This document shows positions 46,978 through 54,800 of a stretch of 64,000 bases of DNA, in pieces. Origin of the DNA: Zoogloea sp016790385 (GTDB taxonomy: Bacteria > Pseudomonadota > Gammaproteobacteria > Burkholderiales > Rhodocyclaceae); assembly GCF_041916735.1 (NCBI RefSeq), contig NZ_JAYRYY010000002.1. One strand, given 5' to 3'. Under the pieces are notes generated by a model. That model was not told the DNA's origin and made no database searches. It worked only from the letters and a program-made list of their open reading frames with translations. The stretch's first letter is position 1; each line of letters begins with the position of its first letter. A program made the position numbers and the translations under genes.

Positions 46978-47841
46978 TCAAGCCGCTTCCCTTGGCCGCA
47001 GCCTGACAACCGGCAGGCAATGGGCGGCCGGGCGGCCAAGGCGATAGCCTTGCAGCCAATCCACCCCGGCCTCCTGGGCCACCTGGATCTGTAGCGGATT
47101 TTCGATGCACTGCCCCACCACCTGGGCGCCAAGCCGACGGATCTCCCCGCTCAATTCGGTGATCACCCGCTTGGCCAGGCTGAGGTGCCCCGCATGCCCG
47201 ATCAGGCTGCGATCGAGCTTCACCACATCGGGCGCCAGCGCCTCCAGGCGATCGAGGCAGGCCGTGTGGCGGCCGAAATTGTCAATCGCCACCCGATAGC
47301 CGCGCTCCCGATAGGCATCGATGGCGCCCCGGATGCACTCCAGCTTGTCGAATCCATCGTCGGAAAGCTCCAGCACAATGCGCTCGGGCGTCAGCCCGCA
47401 ACGGGCCAGGGTCGCCTCGAAGGCATGCCCGTGATGCCCGCGCACCGCGCGCAGCAGCTGCGGATGAATGTTGAGCGCCAGAAAGCCCCCGTGCTGCTCC
47501 CGCTCCTGGAGAAAGTTGAGGGCGTGGAGGGTTCTGGCCAGCCGGTCGAGATACACCAGCTCTTGATCGTCCCGGGTCTCCAGAAAGACCCCCTGGGCGG
47601 CCATGCCGGCCCATTCCCCCGTCACCACGTGCAGATGGGCCTCGTGCCCGATCACATGCCCGCTGGCGCGCTCCACCACGGGCTGGAACAGGGTGGTCAG
47701 CACGTTACCGCGAAAGCGCGCCTGCACCTGGCCTTCGACGATCGCGAAGCAGTCTTCGTCGGCTGCGCTGCAGACGAGTCGATTACGCTTGTTGAAGTAG
47801 TGAACCAGTTCGGTCAGCGGCACAGTGGTCTCCGTAGGCAT
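46978..47841 (-). CDS. Degenerate EAL-domain protein
   Basis: A 287-residue protein, nearly all one EAL domain (about 45-280). The fold markers are there: FQPVV (52-56), NIHP with Asn124, VKLDRSLI with Lys208, and LQGY near the end. Active-site positions deviate: the EAL motif is EAHL (67-70), the ELTE-type motif is ELSDD (158-162), DDFG is DNFG (187-190), and the AEGVE-type motif is GQCIE (243-247). Loss of a metal-binding Asp and the altered Glu motif suggest little or no c-di-GMP hydrolysis. It could instead bind c-di-GMP or a protein partner. It is transcribed alone. Confidence 0.85.
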   Translation of the reverse strand: MPTETTVPLTELVHYFNKRNRLVCSAADEDCFAIVEGQVQARFRGNVLTTLFQPVVERASGHVIGHEAHLHVVTGEWAGMAAQGVFLETRDDQELVYLDRLARTLHALNFLQEREQHGGFLALNIHPQLLRAVRGHHGHAFEATLARCGLTPERIVLELSDDGFDKLECIRGAIDAYRERGYRVAIDNFGRHTACLDRLEALAPDVVKLDRSLIGHAGHLSLAKRVITELSGEIRRLGAQVVGQCIENPLQIQVAQEAGVDWLQGYRLGRPAAHCLPVVRLRPREAA

Positions 47842-47961
47842 CCGGGCAGGATCGCGTCATGATCAGGGACGCGAGCTTCGCACGTTAGCCCGTGCTCCCG
47901 AACCCGCGAACCAAGAATTTACGCAGTCGTTATTACAAATCTACCAATGGCCCCGCCCAAA

Positions 47962-49203
47962 CTACCGGGGCACCTGATCCCGCGGCCACAGCACCCACAT
48001 TTCGCCCTTCTGGCGCATCCGCCCCGCCAGGGCGCCCGCCTCGGCGCCGAAGCCCCAGAAGAAGTCCCCCCGCACGCCGCCCTTGATCGCGCTGCCCGTA
48101 TCCTGCGCCAGCATCAGGCGCCGCAGGGGCTGGGGGCTGTTGGGCTGGGTGGTGGCAAGAAACACGGGCGCGCCAAGGGGAATGCTGCGCGGATCCACCG
48201 CCAGACTGCGGCCCTCGGTCAGGGGCTGGCCCAGGGCGCCCGACGGCCCCCCGGCCGACGGGGGTAGCTCGCGGAAGAAGATGTAGCTCGGGTTGGCATT
48301 GAGCATCTCCTGCAAGCGCCCGGGGTTGGCCCGCGCCCAGGCCTTGATGCCCTCCATGGACGCCTGCTCCAGCTTGATCTCCCCCTTGTCCACCAGCCAG
48401 CGCCCGATGGACTGATAGGGGTAACCATTGGCATCGCCATAGCCCAGGCGCACCACGCTGCCATCGCTCAGCTCCACCCGGCCCGAGCCCTGCACCTGAA
48501 GGAAGAACAGCTCGACGGCATCTTCCGCGTAGAGCAAGGTCTTGGCGCCGAAGCGGTCGCCCAAGCGGGCCACCTCGGCGCGGGAGTGGTAGGGCACCAC
48601 CTTGTTACCCACCAGGCGGCCCCGCACCCGCTGCCCCTTGAGTTCGGGGTACACCTCGCCCAGATCGACGGTCAGCAGATCATCGGGAACACCATGCACG
48701 GGCCAGGGATACGCTTTGCTTCGGTTGCGGCTGCCCTTGATCAGTGGCTCGTAATAGCCCGTGATCAGCCCCTCCCGGCTCCCGTCGGCATTGAGCACCC
48801 GCCAAGGGCTGAGGCGCGCCTCGAAAAAGCGCCGCACGGCGGCTGCACCCGGCTTTTCCCCCACCCCCCGAGCTGCATCGCACACCGGCCGCCACACCGC
48901 CTGCCGGCTGACCGCCCGGCACGAGGCCAGGAAAGCCGGCCAGGCCTCGTCCACCGGGTCGCTGGCCCACCCCGGCAAGTCGGCCCAGTCGGCCGCCTGG
49001 AGGGGCCGGGCCAGCGGCAGCGGGGCCGGTGCTCCGGCCGCCGCGGGGGGCGCCGCTGCCGGGCTTGGTGCCGTCGACGGCGCCGCTGGCGGCACCACGG
49101 CCGGCCCACGGGCAGGCTCGCCCACAGGCTTGGGCGCCGAAGCGCAGGCCGCCAGCAGGAACGCGGAAAGAAGGACGGGAAAACGGGAAAAGGTGAAAAA
49201 CAT
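47962..49203 (-). CDS. mltA: Membrane-bound lytic murein transglycosylase A
   Basis: A 413-residue outer-membrane lipoprotein that cleaves peptidoglycan glycan strands. The lipobox LLAAC is at about 16-20, and a Pro/Ala-rich linker (about 25-75) follows. The MltA domain has TGYYEPLIKGSR, VGNKVVPYHSRAEV and, near the C-terminus, the 3D domain with the catalytic Asp (MLAQDTGSAIKG). The start at 49203 opens the signal peptide; a much longer open frame upstream is antisense to the DUF815 gene. E. coli MltA has 365 residues; the extra length is the linker. Confidence 0.93.
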   Translation of the reverse strand: MFFTFSRFPVLLSAFLLAACASAPKPVGEPARGPAVVPPAAPSTAPSPAAAPPAAAGAPAPLPLARPLQAADWADLPGWASDPVDEAWPAFLASCRAVSRQAVWRPVCDAARGVGEKPGAAAVRRFFEARLSPWRVLNADGSREGLITGYYEPLIKGSRNRSKAYPWPVHGVPDDLLTVDLGEVYPELKGQRVRGRLVGNKVVPYHSRAEVARLGDRFGAKTLLYAEDAVELFFLQVQGSGRVELSDGSVVRLGYGDANGYPYQSIGRWLVDKGEIKLEQASMEGIKAWARANPGRLQEMLNANPSYIFFRELPPSAGGPSGALGQPLTEGRSLAVDPRSIPLGAPVFLATTQPNSPQPLRRLMLAQDTGSAIKGGVRGDFFWGFGAEAGALAGRMRQKGEMWVLWPRDQVPR

Positions 49204-49290
49204 GGATGGGGTAAACTCGCGGATCGCTGTCGAAACGCGCCCGAGTATAACCACCGCATCGCCCACCCGGGGATGCACAAGGAAACCACC

Positions 49291-49401
49291 ATGTGGCTGA
49301 TCGGTCTTGAACTCGGCATTGTCGCCGTACTGCTCGGCATCGTCGCCCTGGCCCTGCGCGGCCCCAGGAACAAAGATTCGGAACCCCCTCCCCATGACTG
49401 A
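49291..49401 (+). CDS. Small single-helix membrane protein upstream of the DUF815 gene
   Basis: A 36-residue protein: one membrane helix (about 2-24, WLIGLELGIVAVLLGIVALAL) and a charged tail. AAGGA lies seven bases before the ATG, and the end overlaps the DUF815 gene by eight bases, so the two would be coupled. No family was recognised. It may be only a leader for the next gene. Confidence 0.45.
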   Translation: MWLIGLELGIVAVLLGIVALALRGPRNKDSEPPPHD

Positions 49402-50257
49402 CCTGAACCAGTTTCTCGCCCGGGCCGAACGCCTGCTCGAGCGCCTCGAACACTTTCTCCCGGCCAGCCCGGCCGCCCCCGACTGGACGGCGTCCACCGC
49501 CTTCCGCTGGCGGCGCCGGGGCAATGCGGCCGGCTTGCAGGCCATCGCCCACCCGCACACGATCCGCCTCGCCGATCTGCAAGACATCGACGACAAGAAG
49601 GACCGCATCGTCGCCAACACCCGCCAGTTCCTGAACGGCAAGCGGGCCAACAATGTGCTGCTCACCGGCGCCCGCGGCACCGGCAAATCGTCCCTGGTCA
49701 AGGCCCTGCTCACCGAGTTCGCCGCCGAGGGCCTGCGCCTGATCGAGGTGGACAAGGACGACCTGATCGACCTGCCCGACATCGTCGAGCTGCTGGAAGG
49801 CCGCCCCGAACGCTTCATCCTGTTCACCGACGACCTGTCCTTCGAAGATGGCGAGGCCGCCTACAAGGCCCTCAAGAGCGTCCTCGACGGCTCGGTGGCC
49901 GCCGTGCCCGACAACGTGCTGATCTACGCCACCTCCAACCGCCGCCACCTGATGCCCGAGTATTTTTCCGAAAACGCGGCCACCAAACACAAGGACGGCG
50001 AAGTGCACCCGGCCGAGGCGGTGGAGGAAAAAATCTCCCTGTCCGAGCGCTTCGGCCTGTGGATCTCCTTCTACCCCTTCAGCCAGGACGAATACCTGGC
50101 GGTGGTGCGGCACTGGCTGGGCGAATTCGGCGTGCCGCCCGAGGCCATCCCGGCCGCCCGCGGCGAGGCCCTGCAATGGGCGCTGCTGCGTGGCTCCCGC
50201 AGCGGCCGGGTGGCCTGGCAGTTCGCCCGGGACTACGCGGGGCGTTTCGAACAATGA
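49394..50257 (+). CDS. DUF815-family AAA+ ATPase
   Basis: A 287-residue P-loop ATPase. Walker A is GARGTGKSS (92-100), Walker B FILFTDDLSFED (about 141-152), and sensor 1 YATSNRRHL. The helical N-terminus precedes the ATPase core. The family is widespread in proteobacteria and has no settled function. In betaproteobacteria it usually sits with argJ, a Nudix gene and yacG; here it is followed by the Nudix-ThiE gene (four-base overlap) and yacG. Confidence 0.9.
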   Translation: MTDLNQFLARAERLLERLEHFLPASPAAPDWTASTAFRWRRRGNAAGLQAIAHPHTIRLADLQDIDDKKDRIVANTRQFLNGKRANNVLLTGARGTGKSSLVKALLTEFAAEGLRLIEVDKDDLIDLPDIVELLEGRPERFILFTDDLSFEDGEAAYKALKSVLDGSVAAVPDNVLIYATSNRRHLMPEYFSENAATKHKDGEVHPAEAVEEKISLSERFGLWISFYPFSQDEYLAVVRHWLGEFGVPPEAIPAARGEALQWALLRGSRSGRVAWQFARDYAGRFEQ

Positions 50258-51192
50258 GAAAGATCGTGCATGTGGCGGCGGCCGTGATCACCCGCCCCGA
50301 CGGCAGCTTTCTCGTCGGGCAGCGCGCCGTCGATACGGTTTACGCCGGCTACTGGGAATTCCCGGGGGGCAAGGTCGAGCCCGGCGAGACCCCCCGCGAA
50401 GCCCTGATCCGCGAGCTCCAGGAAGAACTCGACATGGAAGTCCTGGAAGCCTGGCCGTGGCTCACCCGCGAGCACGTCTACGAGCACGCCCACGTCAGCC
50501 TGCACTTCTTCGAGGTGCCCGCCTGGCGGGGCGAGATCCACGACCGGGTGCATGCCGCCCTCTCCTGGCAACACGCCGAAACGATGGACGTGGCGCCCAT
50601 GCTGCCCGCCAACGGCCCCATCCTCAAAGCCCTGTGCCTGCCCCGCCGGATGGCCATCACCCAGGCCGCCGAAATCGGCATCGACACCCAGCTGGCCCGC
50701 CTGGATCAGGCCCTGGCCGACGGCCTGCGCCTGGTGCAGATCCGCGAACCCGGCCTGCCCGCCCCCGACTGGGAAACCTTCGCCCAGGCCGTGCTGGCAC
50801 GCACCCGGGCCGCAGGCGCCATCGCCCTGATCAATGACGACGTGGACCTGGCCACCCGCCTCGGTGCGGACGGCGTGCATCTGCCGGCGCGCCGGCTGGC
50901 GGAGCTGAACACCCGGCCGGAGTTGGAATGGGTTGGCGCCTCCTGCCATACCCGCGACGAGCTGGAGCAGGCCGCCGCCCTGGGGCTGGACTATGCCTTG
51001 CTCGGCGCGGTCAAACCCACCGCCAGCCACCCGGAGCGCGACGCACTGGGCTGGGACGCCTTTGCGGACCGGGTGCGCGCCCTTCCGCTACCGGTGCTGG
51101 CCCTCGGCGGGCTCAAGCCCGACGACCTGGACACGGCCAAAGCCCACGGCGCCCACGGCGTGGCGGGCATCCGGAGCTTCTGGCAGAGCTAA
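50254..51192 (+). CDS. Nudix hydrolase (MutT-like) fused to a ThiE-like domain
   Basis: A 312-residue two-domain protein. The N-terminal Nudix domain (1-128) has the box G-x5-E-x7-REL-x-EE (residues 39-58), although the family Gly near its end is Asp60. This type removes oxidised nucleotides (8-oxo-dGTP to 8-oxo-dGMP). The C-terminal part (about 131-312) is a TIM barrel like thiamine-phosphate synthase, with LVQIREPGL, LINDDVDLATRLGADGVHLP and GASCHTRDELEQAAALGLDYALLGAVKPT. Several residues of the true ThiE site appear changed, so real thiamine activity is uncertain. This fusion is common in beta- and gammaproteobacteria. Confidence 0.9.
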   Translation: MRKIVHVAAAVITRPDGSFLVGQRAVDTVYAGYWEFPGGKVEPGETPREALIRELQEELDMEVLEAWPWLTREHVYEHAHVSLHFFEVPAWRGEIHDRVHAALSWQHAETMDVAPMLPANGPILKALCLPRRMAITQAAEIGIDTQLARLDQALADGLRLVQIREPGLPAPDWETFAQAVLARTRAAGAIALINDDVDLATRLGADGVHLPARRLAELNTRPELEWVGASCHTRDELEQAAALGLDYALLGAVKPTASHPERDALGWDAFADRVRALPLPVLALGGLKPDDLDTAKAHGAHGVAGIRSFWQS

Positions 51193-51214
51193 GGCGAAGG
51201 GCGCGACGGGCCGC

Positions 51215-51421
51215 TCAGTGGCGCAGATCGCGGAGGGGGTCGGACTGGTCATCAAGGGGCGAATCCCCCTCGACGCGATAGCTGTCGGTGGCCCAGGCCC
51301 CCAGATCGATCAGCCGGCAGCGCTCCGAACAGAACGGCCGCTGCGGGCTCTGCGGCCCCCAGACAACGGCCGTGCCGCAGGTGGGGCACTTGACGACGCG
51401 GGGTTTGGGGGAATCACTCAT
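51215..51421 (-). CDS. yacG: DNA gyrase inhibitor YacG
   Basis: A 68-residue zinc protein with four cysteines (Cys12, Cys15, Cys31, Cys35; KCPTCG...FCSERCRLIDLG). It binds GyrB and blocks gyrase in E. coli. The start at 51421 is the family start; a longer frame upstream is unrelated. It is normally next to zapD and coaE. Here those genes lie 9 kb away, on the other side of the island. Confidence 0.92.
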   Translation of the reverse strand: MSDSPKPRVVKCPTCGTAVVWGPQSPQRPFCSERCRLIDLGAWATDSYRVEGDSPLDDQSDPLRDLRH

Positions 51422-51526
51422 GGCATGCACTGGAAAGATCGGGGAAACAACGGGCGCCCATACTTTGTGCGCGGCGCGAACGCCCGGAGCATGCCCGAGC
51501 ACCGCCCGATCATCAACCCGCGGCCG

Positions 51527-51565
51527 AAAAAACGCCCGCCACCGCAGTTGCGGTCAAGGCGGGCG
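51527..51565 (-). terminator. Terminator at the end of the island operon
   Basis: On the minus strand, CGCCCGCC (51565-51558) pairs with GGCGGGCG (51540-51533), with an inner CGCA/TGCG stem, followed by TTTTTT (51532-51527). The first arm overlaps the stop codon of the avd-like gene. It marks the 3' end of the TIR-MoxR-FGE-avd operon. Confidence 0.85.
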
Positions 51566-51826
51566 CTCGCGGGTGTAAGTGGCGCAGATCAGGCTGTCCA
51601 GCACCCCCTGGGCCTCCACCTGCAAGCGGTCGCCCAGCAGGAATTTCTGACTGCGGGGCAGCTTTTCCAGGGTGGGGATCAACCACAGCAATAGCTGGTA
51701 CATGGCCTCCAGGGCCGGGCCGCCGGCACGCGCCGCGCCCTGACGGGCGCTGTGCCGCGGGGGCGCTGCCCCCGCACCCCCACCCGGTTTGTCCAGCTCA
51801 GACTTGGGTGCCTCACTCATGCTCAT
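51554..51826 (-). CDS. Avd-like DGR accessory protein, apparently truncated
   Basis: A 90-residue protein. After a 40-residue Gly/Ala/Pro-rich lead it has LLLWLIPTLEKLPRSQKFLLGDRLQ and VLDSLICATYTRE, which match helices 1 and 2 of Avd (bAvd-like) four-helix proteins. Avd is the accessory factor of DGR reverse transcriptases and is normally about 110-130 residues. Here the protein stops right after helix 2, inside the arm of a terminator hairpin, so helices 3 and 4 seem missing. The start overlaps the FGE-protein stop (ATGA). In intact DGRs avd lies between the target gene and the template repeat/reverse transcriptase, which are absent here. An alternative is a short stand-alone four-helix protein. 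Confidence 0.72.
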   Translation of the reverse strand: MSMSEAPKSELDKPGGGAGAAPPRHSARQGAARAGGPALEAMYQLLLWLIPTLEKLPRSQKFLLGDRLQVEAQGVLDSLICATYTRERPP

Positions 51827-54800
51827 TTCCCAGTATCAAGAGGTAAAGGTTTAAAGGTTGAAGATTTAAGGGTCCGGGAAAGCCGAAAACCGGAGATGTA
51901 GAGGCGGTTGCCCGGGGAGTACCTGAAGCGGACGGCCGAGCGGGCAAGGCCAGGGGAGTCGTCCCAACCGCCGCCGCGCAGCACCCGGCGATCGTCACTA
52001 CACTTCGCCTCCCAGGGCTTGCTCCCATCCTCCGGCGCACCCTGATAGTTGTCGTGCCAGCAGTCCTGCGTCCATTCCAACGCATTGCCGTGCATGTCGT
52101 AAAGTCCGAAGGCATTCGGTAGGTAGGTCTTCATCGGCGCAGTTTGAACGTGGCCGTCGTCGCAGTTGGCAATCTCTAACGGCCAGTCCGGAAAGGCTTT
52201 CTTCAAGCTCTGGTCGCCCATGTTGGCGTGGCGGCAAAGTTCATCCCCTTTGTCGCCAAAGGAATACCGGCTCGTGCTCCCCGCCCTCGCCGCGTATTCC
52301 CATTCCGCTTCTGTAAGCAGGCGATACGTCTGGCCCGTGCGCTTGCTCAGCCACGCCGCAAACTCCATGGCATCATTCCAGCCCACACACACCACAGGGT
52401 GATCCGGCTTTTGAGCAAAGCCAGGGTCGCTCCAGTTACGTTTGGCGTCGTTTTGCCAGGCCTTGCCTGACCACACAAAACAGCCGTCGCCAGCCTTGTA
52501 CCCGGTCTCCTGCACAAAACGCGCAAACGCCCCCCGCGTCACCTCCGCCTCCATCACCGCAAACGGCTCGCTGAGCCTCACACGATGCTGCGGACTCTCA
52601 TCGGACTGATGACCTTCCTCACCCTCCGCCGATCCCATCATGAACGCCCCCGCCGGCACCACCCGCAACCAGGGGCAACTATCGTCCGGGCAGTCGCGGA
52701 AGCGTTGCCCCACGATCAACCCTTGCCCAACGGTCTTGCCTACCCATAGCTCGTAGGTATCCACGTCCGGGTTGTTCTTCAATAGATTCTCCGGCTTGGC
52801 CGCCAAGCCCGCCGCCCCGGCACGGGCAGCAATCCAGCGGGCCAGGGCGCGGTCGCTGCGGCCCTGGATGCGCAGCTCGGTGCCGTCCGGGCTGTTGTCG
52901 GCGCGCAGCTCCACACCCCGCACCCGCAGGCCGGCCTTCTGGAACTCGGCGGCGAGCTTGCGGGCCAGGGGGCGCTGGTCTTCCCGGGCGATCTGGAGAT
53001 TGAGGATGGGCGTCTTGCCCCGAGCGGCGAGCAGGTGGGCGCGCAGGGCGTCGATTTCGCCCCCAGCCAGGGGGCCGTTGTCTTCGGCCGTGCGGATCAG
53101 TCGATAGATGGGTGCGGCATGGCGTTGCAGGGTGACGGGCAAGGCCGCGCGCGCCAGTTGCAGGGTGAGCACGGTGCGGGAGCGCGCATCATTGACACCC
53201 GCCGGCGCCCCGGTTTCGATGGCCAGGGCGCGCTGCACGGCCAGGGGCAGCGCGTCGGAAACGCCCTCGGCGCCCTCGATGAGGGCGGCCAGGACGGCCG
53301 GGCGGGCACCCCGCTGGGGATTGAAGAGCGCGTCCACCTGGGCCTTGACGGTAGCAGGCTGATCCAGGGGGATGGCGGGCCACGCATACGGCGCGAGCTG
53401 GTCAGGTTCCGGCTTGGGGTCAGCGGCACAATTGGAGACCACCAGGGCGGGCAGCTCGGCCTCCACGGTGCGGAGGGTCCAGGGCGCCCCGGAGCCTTCC
53501 GGCCGCAACGCCGCCAGACGGCCGCGCAGGGCATCGGCCGCGGCCTGATCCGCCGCCCGGTGGAGGATTTCACCGGCCTTGGGGAGGGGCAAGCCGGGGT
53601 GGAGTTGCTGCCACAGGGCGGCCTGGTAGGCCACCGGCGCGTAGGCGGAACTGCTGGCGGAGGCTTGCGCTTTGCGGATCAGGTCGTCGGCCAGGGTTCG
53701 GGTGGTTTCGTCCACGCCCTTGGCGTCCTTGGCGGCGCAGGTGAGCAGATCCACAGCCTGGGGCGCGCTGGCTGCGCCCCACAGGCCGAGGCTGCCGCCG
53801 GCATCCAGGCCCAGGAAACGACTGCCGTCGGAGGCAAAGGCGATCCGCGACAGGGCCGGCGTGGTCATGGGCGTGGGGCCGCTGCCCGGATCGGCGCGGC
53901 CAAGGGGCTTGCCGTCGCTGGCCTGACGCAGCAGCAGGCGGCCTTCGGCATCAGCTTGCAGCAGCAGACCCGCGCTGGGGTGGAAGGCCAGGGCCTCCGC
54001 CGTCGGCCCGCGGGTGTCGCGCCAGAGGGCCGAAGCCGGGGTACCTGTTGCGTTTGCCGGCCCGGCGGCGGCGCTGGCATACACGCTCAGACTGCCGCTG
54101 TCGGCCACGGCCAACAGGCTCACCGCATCGTCGTAGGCCATGGCCATGACCCGACCCGCACCGAGGCTGCGGTCGCCGCCCACGGAGGTGAGCCTGGGGA
54201 GGGTCGATTCCTGAAGCACGCGGTCGGTCGAAACCGTAGCCAGCCGCGACCCATCGGGCGCCAGGGCGAAACCGGAGATGGGGCCGGCGGTGGCCTGAAA
54301 ATCAAGGAGCTTGCCGCTGGACACATCCCACACCTGTATACCCCGGCTGCCAGCCACAACGACCCGCGCGCCCCCTTCCACCAGGGCCAGACGCAAATCA
54401 GCGCCGGCTAACTGGAGCGCATCGACAGGCGCCTGCCAAGGGGCGCCCACCGGCGCGCCGGTGACCGCGCTCCACAGACTCATGCGCCCATCGAAGCTCA
54501 CCGTGACGAGGCGGCTGCCATCCGCGGTGAACACAGCATCGCTGGGGGTGGGCAGGGTACCGAGCGGAATTGTCGTCACCGGCTTGCCGCTGGGCAGTTC
54601 CACGACCATCAGGCCGCGATCCGGGCCATTCAGCGCAACCCGGCGACCGTCCGGACTGATCGCCAGGACGGGGCTATCCCCCGCCGCGATCGGGGCGATG
54701 GTCACCCGCATCTGGAAGGGCACGATGCCCGGTTCGGGCTGCCCCCATCCGGTGCGTTCCCACACCCCGGGCAGGGCCAGCACGGAGGCCAGCATGGGCA

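Noticed and set aside
47962..49827. A 621-codon version of the MltA gene starting at 49827
   Set aside because: The extra 208 codons are antisense to the DUF815 gene and its small leader gene; the lipoprotein signal peptide starts at 49203.
51422..51553. Possible DGR template repeat between avd and yacG
   Set aside because: No stretch resembling the variable region with adenines restored was found on either strand; the segment holds a terminator and the yacG leader.
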